Assembly (NCBI RefSeq): GCF_016106005.1
Contig: NZ_JACADR010000007.1
Location: 1-47,200 of the forward strand
Source of the DNA: Roseomonas rosulenta
GTDB lineage: Bacteria > Pseudomonadota > Alphaproteobacteria > Acetobacterales > Acetobacteraceae
Length of the DNA stretch: 47,200 bases
Direction of reading: 5' to 3'
Shown here: positions 25,964-33,764 of the stretch, in pieces
Position numbering within the stretch: the first letter of the stretch is position 1
Layout: the number at the start of each line of letters is the position of its first letter
Made by a program: the position numbers and the translations under genes
The notes under the pieces: generated by a model
What the model was told of the DNA's origin: nothing
What the model saw: the letters and a program-made list of their open reading frames with translations, nothing else
The model's database searches: none

Positions 25964-28267
25964 ATGGACAAGTTCGGCATCGGCCAGCCCGTGCGGCGGA
26001 AGGAAGACCTGCGCCTGCTGACCGGGCGCGGCACCTATACGGACGACATCGACAAGCCGGGCCAGGCGCATGCCGCGGTGCTACGCTCCCCGCATGCCCA
26101 CGCACGCATCGTCTCGATCGACGTGGCGGAGGCGCTCGCCGCGCCCGGCGTGCTGGCGGTGCTCACGGGCCACGACGCGGATGCCGATGGCATCGGCCTG
26201 CTGCCGGTGCAGATCGACGTACCGGGCAAGGACAAGCCGATGTTCTGCCCGCCGCGGCGCATCCTGCAGACCGACCGGGTGCGCTACGTGGGCGACCCCG
26301 TTGCGCTGGTGGTGGCGGAGACGCGGGAGCAGGCCATGGATGCCTGCGAGCTCATCGCCATCGACTACGACATCCTGCCGAGCGTGACCGATACCGCGCG
26401 CGCGCTCGACCCCGATGCCCCGGTGATCTGGGAGGAGAACGGCACGAACCTGTGCGTGCTGTGGGACAGTGGCCGCGGCGAGCGGGCCGATGCTGCCTTC
26501 GCCACGGCGCATCGCACCGTCAACGTGTCGCTCGTGCAGAACCGCCTGGTCGGCAATCCGATGGAACCGCGGGTCGCGATCGGCGAGTGGGATGGTGCGC
26601 GCTGGACGCTGACCTCGCCGACCCAGGGCGTGATCAAGGTGCGCGAGTCCCTGGCGAAGTACGCCTTCAAGGTGCCGCTCGATGCGATTCGCGTGATCTC
26701 GCCGGATGTCGGCGGCGGTTTTGGGCTGCGTGGCAAGCTGTTCCCGGAATCCGCCATGGTGCTCTGGGCGGCCAAGCGCCTCGGCCGTCCCGTGAAGTGG
26801 CGCGCGGGCCGCACCGAGACCTTCCTGTCGGATCCGCATGGCCGCGATCACGTCACGCGCGCGGAGATGGCCTTCGACGCGAATGCGAAGATGACCGGCG
26901 TGCGTATCCGCACCACGGCGGCGATGGGCGCCTATCTGCTCGATTTCGGGCCGCGCATTCCCACGCTCGCGGGCGCACGGATCAACGGCACGGTTTACGA
27001 CATCCAGGCGTTGAACGTGCAGGTGGCCTGCGTGTTCACCAACACGGTCTCGACCGATGCCTATCGCGGCGCGGGGCGTCCGGAGACCGCCTATGTGCTG
27101 GAACGCCTGCTCGACCAGGGGGCGGCGGCGTTCGGGATCGGCCGCGAGGAGATCCGCCGGCGCAATTACGTGAAGCCGGAGCAGATTCCCTACGCGAATG
27201 CCGCCGGCAACGTGATCGATTCCGGCCGCTTCGAGGAGACGCAGGAGATGGCGCTGAAGCTCGCCGATTGGGCGGGCTTCGAGGCGCGCCGGGCCGAAGC
27301 CGCGGCGCGCGGCAGGAAGCGCGGCATCGGCCTCGGCTACTTCATCGAGGCCTCCGGCGGGCAGCCCTTCGAATGGGCGCGCGTGGCCCTCACGGCCGAG
27401 GGCCGCGCGAAGCTGACCGTCGGCACCTTCAGCCATGGCCAGGGCCACGAGACCGCCTATGCGCAGGTGCTGAGCGAGAAGCTCGGCATTCCCTACGACA
27501 GCATCGACCTGATCCAGGGCGATACCGAGGTGGTGCAGAAGGGCGCGGGGACCGGCGGCTCCCGTTCGTCGCAGATGGGTGGTGTCGCCATCAGCCGTAC
27601 CGCCAGCCTGGTGCTGGACAAGGCGAAGCGCATCGCTGCCCATCTGCTGGAAGCCGCCGCCGCCGACATCGAATTCGCCGATGGCCGGTTCAGCGTGGCC
27701 GGTACCGATCTCAGCGTGGACTGGCCCGCGATCATCGCCGCCGCACATGACCCCGCGCGCCTGCCCGAAGGTGAAGCGCCCGGCCTCGACGAGAACCTTA
27801 CCTACACCCGCGATACCGAGTGCAACTTCCCCAATGGCTGCCACGTCGCGGAGGTCGAGATCGACCCCGACACCGGCGAGGTCGCGCTGGTGAACTATGC
27901 CGCGGTGGATGACGTGGGCGTCGTGATCAACCCGATGCTGGTGCACGGCCAGTGCCATGGCGGCATCATGTCCGGCATCGGCCAGGCCATGCTCGAGCAC
28001 GCGCGCTACGACAGCGAGAGCGGCCAGTTCCTCACGGCCACCTTCCAGGACTACTGCATGCCGCGTGCGAACGACGCACCGTCCTTCAGGCTCGGCCTCA
28101 ACATCGTGCCGAACCCGTCGAACGACCTCGGCGTGAAGGGCGCAGGGGAGGGCGGGGCCTGTGGCGCGCCGCCGGCCATCGTCTCGGCGGTCTGCGACGC
28201 GCTGGGTGTGGCGCATCTCGACATGCCGCTGACGCCCGAGGCCGTCTGGCGCGCCCTGGCCCGTTGA
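25964..28267 (+). CDS. Molybdenum hydroxylase large subunit (xanthine/aldehyde dehydrogenase or CoxL family)
   Basis: A 767-residue molybdopterin-binding subunit, the usual length for stand-alone large subunits. GGGFGLRG (250-257) and AYRGAGRPE (366-374) are pterin-contact motifs. The catalytic base is Glu729 in GVKGAGEGGACG. The active-site loop is AYRGAGRPE rather than the AYxCSFR of true form-I CO dehydrogenase, so it is an aldehyde- or heterocycle-oxidising type rather than CoxL proper. Normally it pairs with an FAD subunit and a 2Fe-2S subunit, but neither is present in the window. It follows the isochorismatase-fold gene by 63 bases on the same strand, suggesting it acts on the compound imported by the ABC system. 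Confidence 0.88.
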   Translation: MDKFGIGQPVRRKEDLRLLTGRGTYTDDIDKPGQAHAAVLRSPHAHARIVSIDVAEALAAPGVLAVLTGHDADADGIGLLPVQIDVPGKDKPMFCPPRRILQTDRVRYVGDPVALVVAETREQAMDACELIAIDYDILPSVTDTARALDPDAPVIWEENGTNLCVLWDSGRGERADAAFATAHRTVNVSLVQNRLVGNPMEPRVAIGEWDGARWTLTSPTQGVIKVRESLAKYAFKVPLDAIRVISPDVGGGFGLRGKLFPESAMVLWAAKRLGRPVKWRAGRTETFLSDPHGRDHVTRAEMAFDANAKMTGVRIRTTAAMGAYLLDFGPRIPTLAGARINGTVYDIQALNVQVACVFTNTVSTDAYRGAGRPETAYVLERLLDQGAAAFGIGREEIRRRNYVKPEQIPYANAAGNVIDSGRFEETQEMALKLADWAGFEARRAEAAARGRKRGIGLGYFIEASGGQPFEWARVALTAEGRAKLTVGTFSHGQGHETAYAQVLSEKLGIPYDSIDLIQGDTEVVQKGAGTGGSRSSQMGGVAISRTASLVLDKAKRIAAHLLEAAAADIEFADGRFSVAGTDLSVDWPAIIAAAHDPARLPEGEAPGLDENLTYTRDTECNFPNGCHVAEVEIDPDTGEVALVNYAAVDDVGVVINPMLVHGQCHGGIMSGIGQAMLEHARYDSESGQFLTATFQDYCMPRANDAPSFRLGLNIVPNPSNDLGVKGAGEGGACGAPPAIVSAVCDALGVAHLDMPLTPEAVWRALAR

Positions 28268-28466
28268 TCCGCCTGCGCGACTGACACCCACGCCGCCTGC
28301 GTCGCCACCGGGAGATCCCGCCGGCGCCGCGCGACGTCCTGCGCCGCGATCGCGGCGGCGGCCTTGTCCGGACCCGGCCGGCGCCGATGACGGGTACGGG
28401 CTCGCGTTCTGCCCGCATGCGCCTATCCTCGGCGGCGCGGGCGGCGTGGCGAAGGGGGCACATCCG

Positions 28467-29234
28467 ATGTCAGTGGAGTATGGCGCGGAGGGCCTGCTCG
28501 GCGTGTTGACGCCGCAGGCCAACACCACGGTGGAGCCGGAGCTTGCGATCCTGCTGCCGCCGCGCATGGCGATGCTGAATGCCCGCCTGACCAGCCCGAA
28601 GGCCACGATCGCCGAACGCCTGGTCGATTATGTGGACGGGCTCGATGCGGCCGTGACGCAATTCGCCAATGCGCCGCTGGGTGCCATCGCCTTCGCCTGC
28701 ACCGGCGCTTCGTATCTCGTTGGCGCACCGGCGGAAGACGCGGCGGTGGCGCGCATCGAGGCGCGCCGCGGCGTGCCGTTTGTCACAGCCGCGCGCGCCG
28801 TCTGCGATGCCTTCCAGGCGCTCGGCGCGCGGCGGATCGGCCTGGTCTCGCCCTATCCGCCCGACCTCACCGAGGCCTCCGCCACCTACTGGGCCTCGCG
28901 TGGCTTCACGGTCGGGCGCATCGTCGCCGTGGCCGCGCCGGCTGCCGCCTTCCACCCGATCTATGCCATGTCCGCCGGTGGCGCGGCCGAGGCGCTCTCC
29001 GGCATGGTCGGCGCGGGGGTGGAGGCGATCGTCATGCTCGGTACCGGCATGCCGACGCTGAAACCCATCCTCGACCATCCCGCGGTGGATGGCGCGCCGG
29101 TCATCTCCTGCATGACGGCGCTGGGATGGCGAAGCGTGACGGCGCTGCGTGGCGACGCCCCGGATGGCGCCACGCTGCGTCGCTGGATCGCCGGCGAGGG
29201 CTGGCGCGAACGCTATGCGCAGCGCATGGGCTAG
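28467..29234 (+). CDS. Asp/Glu racemase-superfamily protein (maleate isomerase/arylmalonate decarboxylase-like)
   Basis: A 255-residue cytoplasmic protein with the two-domain fold of this superfamily. GVLTPQANTTVEPEL near the N-terminus is the substrate-binding loop. Cys78 in AFACTGAS and Cys215 in VISCMTALGW sit at the two catalytic positions. Both cysteines are present as in maleate isomerase and racemases, whereas arylmalonate decarboxylase keeps only the second. The start at 28467 has AAGGGGG eight bases upstream. The preceding 199 bases contain no gene that I can support. The stop codon overlaps that of the convergent gene in a shared CTAG palindrome (29231-29234). Confidence 0.8.
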   Translation: MSVEYGAEGLLGVLTPQANTTVEPELAILLPPRMAMLNARLTSPKATIAERLVDYVDGLDAAVTQFANAPLGAIAFACTGASYLVGAPAEDAAVARIEARRGVPFVTAARAVCDAFQALGARRIGLVSPYPPDLTEASATYWASRGFTVGRIVAVAAPAAAFHPIYAMSAGGAAEALSGMVGAGVEAIVMLGTGMPTLKPILDHPAVDGAPVISCMTALGWRSVTALRGDAPDGATLRRWIAGEGWRERYAQRMG

Positions 29235-30220
29235 GGGCTGCGGGCCGGCGTCACGCCGATCATGGAATCGCGCGTGACCAATGTCGCGAGCCGCGCCTCG
29301 TCCCAGCCCTCCGTGCCGGCGGGGCGCGCCGGGACGACCAGGTAGCGCAGCTCCGCATTGCTGTCGTGCACGCGCAGTTCCACGCCGTCGGCCAGGACGG
29401 TGCCGAACTCCGCCAGGACGCCACGCGGGTCGCGCACGGCCCGCGCACGATAGGCGCGCGACTTGTACCAGGCCGGCGGCCGGCCGAGCACACTGCGCGG
29501 GTAGCAGGAACACAGCGTGCAGACGACGAGGTTGTGCAGCCGGTCGGTGTTGAACAGCGCGGTCAGCACGGTCTCCCCGCGCGCGAGGCCGAGCTCCTCG
29601 ACGGCAGATCCCGCATCGGCCGCGAGCCGCGCGGCAAAGGCCGGGTCCGCCCAGGCCTTGGCCACGACGCTCGCGCCATTGTGCGGGCCACGTGAATCCA
29701 TGCGCTCGATCTCGGCGCGGATCTCCTCGGCGGTCACGACGCCGCGGGCCAGCAGCAGGTTGCGCATGGCCATGCCGCGCAGGCGCAGGGGCGGGATCTC
29801 GGCGAGCCCGGCGTCGTCATCCTCCTGGTAGGGATGGTCGTCGTGGTCGTGATCGTGGTCGTGATCATGGTGGTGATGCCCCGCGGCCTCGCCCTCCACG
29901 CGGTGTGCGCCTTCCGCGCGCAGACGCGCTTCCTCCGTCTCCAGCTCCGCAAGGCTCAGCACGCCCTTCGCCACGATCAGCGACGACGTCGCATGGATCC
30001 AGCGTTCGTAGTACGGCAGCACCCAATAGGTCTCGCCGTCGAGCTGTTCCTGCACGAAGCGGCTCTCGTCCGTGGTGAAGAAATGCCGCCGGCGATCGGC
30101 CAGCAGCATGCGCAGCGCATCGGCTTCCTTCTCCCAGTGCGCGGCCTGGTGTTCCTCCGGTGCGATCGGGGCATCAAAGCGGCCGCCGACATCGTGCGGC
30201 GCGTGGTCAGGGCGGGTCAT
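29231..30220 (-). CDS. Fused nitrile hydratase-like protein (beta N-terminal domain, His-rich linker, alpha domain)
   Basis: A 329-residue fusion. Residues about 9-105 resemble the N-terminal helical domain of nitrile hydratase beta or thiocyanate hydrolase beta (HDVGG, YERWIHATSSLIVAKGVLS). Residues 115-129 are a His/Asp-rich linker. Residues about 140-329 are an alpha/gamma-type subunit with the metal-binding claw VCTLCSCYPR (Cys234, Cys237, Cys239), the cobalt-type sequence, followed by WYKSRAYRARAVRDPRG. The C-terminal SH3-like domain of the beta subunit is missing and no gene for it is adjacent. Nitrile hydration to amide, or thiocyanate or isonitrile-type hydration, are candidate activities. 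The start at 30220 has GGAGG five bases upstream. It diverges from the Bug receptor gene across 97 bases. Confidence 0.82.
   Translation of the reverse strand: MTRPDHAPHDVGGRFDAPIAPEEHQAAHWEKEADALRMLLADRRRHFFTTDESRFVQEQLDGETYWVLPYYERWIHATSSLIVAKGVLSLAELETEEARLRAEGAHRVEGEAAGHHHHDHDHDHDHDDHPYQEDDDAGLAEIPPLRLRGMAMRNLLLARGVVTAEEIRAEIERMDSRGPHNGASVVAKAWADPAFAARLAADAGSAVEELGLARGETVLTALFNTDRLHNLVVCTLCSCYPRSVLGRPPAWYKSRAYRARAVRDPRGVLAEFGTVLADGVELRVHDSNAELRYLVVPARPAGTEGWDEARLATLVTRDSMIGVTPARSP
29832..29878 (-). repeat. Low-complexity hexamer-like tract encoding the His/Asp linker
   Basis: Alternating GTCGTG/GTGATC-type units on the + strand encode the His-Asp run (residues about 115-129 of the fused nitrile hydratase-like protein). 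The repetitive codons suggest growth by slippage within the frame. The tract is a candidate metal-binding linker. Confidence 0.6.
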
Positions 30221-30317
30221 GGCATCCTCCGGATGGCGCATGGTGCCAGCCAAATCGGCGTCTCGACAGGGGGCGCCGAGGCCAGCATCCTCCCCGCGCT
30301 GACCGGGAGAGCAGATC

Positions 30318-31307
30318 ATGACGCAGATGACACGGCGTACCGCCATGGGCCTGGCGGGCGCGGCAGTCGCCACCGCCGGCGCAAGGGCCCAGGCGCAGTG
30401 GCCCGCGCGCGATCTTCGCCTGGTCTGCCCCTTCCCGCCGGGCGGCACCACCGACGTCGTCGCGCGGCTGGTGGCCGCGGCCATGCGCGGGCCGCTCGGC
30501 CGCACCGTCGTGGTCGAGAACCAGCCCGGCGCCGGCAGTACGCTCGCGGCGGGGCGCTTCGCGCGCGAGGCGGACGACCATGCGCTGTTCCTCAGCCAGA
30601 TCGCCTCGCACGCCATCGGGCCCGCGCTGTATCGCAACCTGCCGTATGATCCCGAGGCGGATTTCCGTGCCGTGACGCTGGTCGTGACGGTGCCGAACGT
30701 GCTCGTGGCGAATCCGCGCAAGGTGCCCGACGGGGATATCCGCGCCTTCCTGCGCGAGGCGCGCGCGAAGCCGGGCGAGCGCAACTTCGCCTCCGCCGGT
30801 AACGGCACCTCCACGCACCTCACCGGCGAACTCATCGGCCAGCTCGCCGGCGCGCGCATCACGCATGTGCCTTATCGCGGCGCCGGCCCGGCCATGACGG
30901 CGGTGATCTCGGGCGAGGTGGACACGCTGATCGACAACCTGCCCACCGCCCTGCCGCAGATCCGCGGCGGCACGGTGCGCGCGCTCGCGGTCACGGCCCG
31001 CACGCGCGTGCCCGACCTGCCCGACGTGCCCGCGCTGTCGGAGCTCGGCGCCGAGTTCGGCATGGAGGGCTTCGAGGCCGAGGCCTGGTTCGGCCTGCAC
31101 ACGCATAAATCGGCATCGGATGCCGTGGTCGCGCGCATGGCCGCGGCGGCCCAGGCTGCACTCGCGGACCCTGCGGTGCGCCAACAGCTCGCCGAGCGCG
31201 GCACCACGCCGCGCGGCGGCCCGCCCGCCGACTATGCCGCGCTGGTCACCGCCGAGCGCGCCCGCTGGCTGCGCGTGGTGCGCGACGGCAATGTGCAGGC
31301 CGACTGA
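30318..31307 (+). CDS. Bug-family (TctC) tripartite tricarboxylate transporter receptor
   Basis: A 329-residue periplasmic receptor with an RR-containing signal peptide (TRRTAMGLAGAAVATAGARA, cleavage near residue 25). The Bug signatures PFPPGGTTDVVAR and VVENQPGAGS near residues 40-72 form the ligand pocket, and the THVPYRGAGPAM segment is also typical. No TctA or TctB membrane genes are in the window. As often with this receptor family, it must use a permease from elsewhere or serve as a sensor. The start at 30318 has GGGAGAG upstream. A second start at 30327 is possible. Carboxylates are the usual ligands. Confidence 0.9.
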   Translation: MTQMTRRTAMGLAGAAVATAGARAQAQWPARDLRLVCPFPPGGTTDVVARLVAAAMRGPLGRTVVVENQPGAGSTLAAGRFAREADDHALFLSQIASHAIGPALYRNLPYDPEADFRAVTLVVTVPNVLVANPRKVPDGDIRAFLREARAKPGERNFASAGNGTSTHLTGELIGQLAGARITHVPYRGAGPAMTAVISGEVDTLIDNLPTALPQIRGGTVRALAVTARTRVPDLPDVPALSELGAEFGMEGFEAEAWFGLHTHKSASDAVVARMAAAAQAALADPAVRQQLAERGTTPRGGPPADYAALVTAERARWLRVVRDGNVQAD

Positions 31308-31366
31308 CCCCCTTTGACCGCGATCCGCCGGCGGCCGATGCTGCCGGCCACGGAGGAAACGACACC

Positions 31367-32071
31367 ATGACCTATCCCTTCACCGCGGCCGATCTCGAGG
31401 CGCTGCGCCAGTGGGATACGCCCACCATCTGCAACGCGCTCGAGGTCGTGGCCCCGCACCGCCGCGGCCACGGCTTCACCGTGCGTCCGATGACGGCGGT
31501 CGACCCAAAGCTGCCGCCGATCTGCGGCCTCGCGCGCACCGGCACGCAGCGCGCCGCCTTTCCCTCGGGCCGCAGCAAGGATGCCGACAAGGCGATGCGG
31601 ATCGCCTGGTACGAATACGTGGCCGATGCCGCGTTGCCGACCGTGGTCTGCCTGCAGGACCTCGACGACACGCCGGGTGTGGGCGCCTTCTGGGGCGAGG
31701 TGAACAGTGCGGTGCACCAGGGCCTCGGCGCGCAGGGCGTGGTCACCAACGGGTCGGTGCGTGACCTCGACATGTTCGCCCCCGGCTTCCAGGGGATCGC
31801 CGGCGTGGTGAACCCCTCGCACGCCTATGTCCATATCGTTGCCTTGAACGTGGACGTCACGATCCATGGCATGCAGGTGAGGCACGACGACGTGGTGCAT
31901 GCCGACCGCCACGGCGCGGTCGTCGTGCCGCATGACGTCGTGACCAAGATCCCGGCGGCAATCGACCTGCTCACGCGCAAGGAGAAGGTGATCCTCGACA
32001 TGGCGCGCTCGCGCGGCTTCAACATCGAACGCCTCAAGGAAGCGCTGGCGAAGTCCGAGGACATCCACTGA
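31367..32071 (+). CDS. RraA-like family protein (aldolase/demethylmenaquinone-methyltransferase-like fold)
   Basis: A 234-residue member of the RraA/HMG-CHA aldolase family. GVVTNGSVRDLD near residues 124-135 carries the conserved Arg132-Asp133 pair that binds the metal and acid substrate in the aldolases, and HADRHGAVVVP is a second family segment. The likely reaction is retro-aldol cleavage or decarboxylation of a hydroxy-dicarboxylic acid, but RraA members without enzymatic activity also exist. It follows the Bug receptor by 59 bases and overlaps the thioesterase downstream, so it probably belongs to a small catabolic operon with them. Confidence 0.85.
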   Translation: MTYPFTAADLEALRQWDTPTICNALEVVAPHRRGHGFTVRPMTAVDPKLPPICGLARTGTQRAAFPSGRSKDADKAMRIAWYEYVADAALPTVVCLQDLDDTPGVGAFWGEVNSAVHQGLGAQGVVTNGSVRDLDMFAPGFQGIAGVVNPSHAYVHIVALNVDVTIHGMQVRHDDVVHADRHGAVVVPHDVVTKIPAAIDLLTRKEKVILDMARSRGFNIERLKEALAKSEDIH

Positions 32072-32532
32072 CCGCCGCGCGCCGGCCGCTCTGCACCGTG
32101 CTGCCGGGGTGGGTGGACCACTACCGGCACATGAACCTCGCCTACTACCTCGTGGCATTCGACCTGGCGACGGATGCGCTGTGGCCGTCGCTGGGCCTCG
32201 GTGACACGTTCCGCGCGCGCGGCCTTGGTACCTTCGCTGCCGAGTCCTGGCAGGCCTATACGCGCGAGGTGACCGAGGGCGCCCCGCTCGCCTTCGACAG
32301 CGAGGTGCTGGCCTATGACGCCAAGCGCCTGCTGTGCCGGCACGTCATGTTCCATGCGACGGAGGGCTGGCAGGCGGCGGAGAACGAGGTGCTCTACCTC
32401 TGCGTCGACCTCGAGGCGCGCCGGGTCGGCGCCTGGCCGGAGGATGTGCTGGCGCGCTTCGCCGAACGCGCCACGGGTGGCGTGGCGAAGCGCCTGGCGC
32501 TGAGGCGCCGGTCGCTCGATCCCACGGATTGA
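32068..32532 (+). CDS. Hot-dog-fold acyl-CoA thioesterase, probable CTG start
   Basis: A 144-154-residue protein of the 4-hydroxybenzoyl-CoA/carnitine-type thioesterase family. PGWVDHYRHMNLAYYLVAFD is the catalytic region, with the Asp of WVDHYRHM at the usual acid position. It hydrolyses an acyl-CoA in the cytoplasm. The proposed start at 32068 is a CTG, whose last two bases with the next A form the stop of the RraA gene (CTGA). It sits 7 bases after GAGG, and adds TAARRPLCT-type residues before the conserved block. The first conventional start, GTG at 32098, lacks any Shine-Dalgarno and would truncate the domain's beginning. Either reading keeps the same frame and fold. Confidence 0.8.
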   Translation: MTAARRPLCTVLPGWVDHYRHMNLAYYLVAFDLATDALWPSLGLGDTFRARGLGTFAAESWQAYTREVTEGAPLAFDSEVLAYDAKRLLCRHVMFHATEGWQAAENEVLYLCVDLEARRVGAWPEDVLARFAERATGGVAKRLALRRRSLDPTD

Positions 32533-32765
32533 TGGTGCGGACTTTCGACGCGCCTGGAGCGGCGGGCGATGGGACGGGTCCTGCAGCGGAGCGCCCGCGC
32601 GACACGGGCGGTCCGTCGCGCGGCCGGGCAGGGTCAGGCGAGCAGGGGGGAACTGGCGCGACGCCTCGACGCGAACGCGGGAAGCATCGCGAGGTGGCGC
32701 CGCCCGGGACCTCGATCGGCCACTTGCCTCCTCGCCGAGGCGGCGCGGGCGACCGCGCGATGAGG

Positions 32766-33164
32766 TCAGCCCGGCGCGGCGATCTCGCGCAGCACCTCCT
32801 CCGCCGTGCGCATCGCCGCAATCGCGGCGGGGAAGCCCGCATAGGCGCAGGCATGGGTGATGACTTCGGCGATCTCCTGCTCGGTGCAGCCATTGTTGAT
32901 GGCGCCGACCAGGTGGCCACGCAGCTCGTGGTGCTGGCTGAGGGCGACCAGCATGCCGATCGTGACCATGGAGCGCTCGCGCCGCGTGAGCGTGCCGCGC
33001 GTCCAGAGCGACGCGTAGGGAAATTCCTCCGACAGGTGCCGCAGCGCCTGGTTGAGCGGCGTGGTGCTGGCGTCGCGCTTCGCCATGTAGGCTTCACCGA
33101 GCACCTCGCGCATGGCCTGGCGGCCGGTGGCGCGCAGCGCGTCGTGGGCGGGTTCGTCGGTCAT
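32766..33164 (-). CDS. Carboxymuconolactone decarboxylase-like protein
   Basis: A 132-residue all-helical protein of the CMD/AhpD family. RRERSMVTIGMLVALSQHHEL and EVITHACAYAGFP are the family blocks, the latter with the conserved Cys-Ala-Tyr-Ala-Gly pattern instead of the Cys-x2-Cys of AhpD. That argues for a decarboxylase-like rather than a redox role. The start at 33164 has GGAGGA seven bases upstream. It diverges from the flavodoxin-like gene across only 50 bases. The 233 bases on its other side, up to the thioesterase, contain no gene I can support. Confidence 0.85.
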   Translation of the reverse strand: MTDEPAHDALRATGRQAMREVLGEAYMAKRDASTTPLNQALRHLSEEFPYASLWTRGTLTRRERSMVTIGMLVALSQHHELRGHLVGAINNGCTEQEIAEVITHACAYAGFPAAIAAMRTAEEVLREIAAPG

Positions 33165-33214
33165 GGGGCTTCCTCCTGCAGCTGTGCGCACGAGCATAGG
33201 CGGGTCACGCGGCG

Positions 33215-33706
33215 ATGACGAAGACGCTGCTGGTCGTGTGGCATTCCAACACCGGTGGCGCGCGCGCGATGGCCGAGGCGGCGGCGACGGCCGCGGCGGA
33301 GCAGGGCGTGCGGGTACGGCTGCTGCACGCGGGGGATGCCGCGCCGGACCTCGTGCTGCAGGCGGATGGGTACATCTTTGCCACCCCCGAGACTCTCGCC
33401 GCGATTGCGGGGCCGATGAAGGACTTCTTCGACCGCTGCTACTACCCCGTGCTCGGTCGCATCGAGGGGCGGCCCTATGCGGCGATGGTGTGTGCGGGCA
33501 GCGACGGGTCCAGCGCCGCGCGGCAGATCGCGCGCATCGCGACGGGCTGGCGGCTGCGCGAGGCGGCGCAACCGCTGATCGTCTGCACGCGCGCACAGAC
33601 GCCGGAGGCGATCCTGGCACCCAAGACCATCGCTGCCGAGGCGCTCGCGCGCTGCGCGGAGCTCGGCGCCACGCTCGCGGCGGGGATGGAGATCGGCGCC
33701 TTCTGA
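33215..33706 (+). CDS. Flavodoxin-like/NAD(P)H-quinone-oxidoreductase-type flavoprotein
   Basis: A 163-residue flavodoxin-fold protein. The phosphate loop of FMN is WHSNTGGARAMAEA (9-22), followed by YIFATPETLAAIAGPMKDFFDR, which forms the flavin-ring contact. The protein is cytoplasmic and probably reduces a quinone or another small acceptor. It lacks a nearby reductase partner. The start at 33215 is conventional but has no strong ribosome site, and it lies close to the divergent CMD-like gene, so transcription may share one region. Confidence 0.8.
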   Translation: MTKTLLVVWHSNTGGARAMAEAAATAAAEQGVRVRLLHAGDAAPDLVLQADGYIFATPETLAAIAGPMKDFFDRCYYPVLGRIEGRPYAAMVCAGSDGSSAARQIARIATGWRLREAAQPLIVCTRAQTPEAILAPKTIAAEALARCAELGATLAAGMEIGAF

Positions 33707-33764
33707 ATTGCGGCGCCGGCGGGTTGGCGGCAGAGTTCCAGGATCGGAAACGGAGACGAATGGC

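Noticed and set aside
25964-28267. True carbon monoxide dehydrogenase large subunit
   Set aside because: The active-site loop reads AYRGAGRPE instead of AYxCSFR, and no CoxM or CoxS is present.
29832-29878. Repeat array or CRISPR-like element
   Set aside because: The tract is in frame, encodes a His/Asp linker and has no spacer structure.
32569-32763. Small + strand frame with a helix-turn-helix-like stretch (RGELARRLDANAGSIARWRR)
   Set aside because: It is Arg/Ala-rich as expected from GC bias, the ribosome site is weak and nothing else supports a gene. It could be a degraded regulator remnant, but the evidence is too thin.
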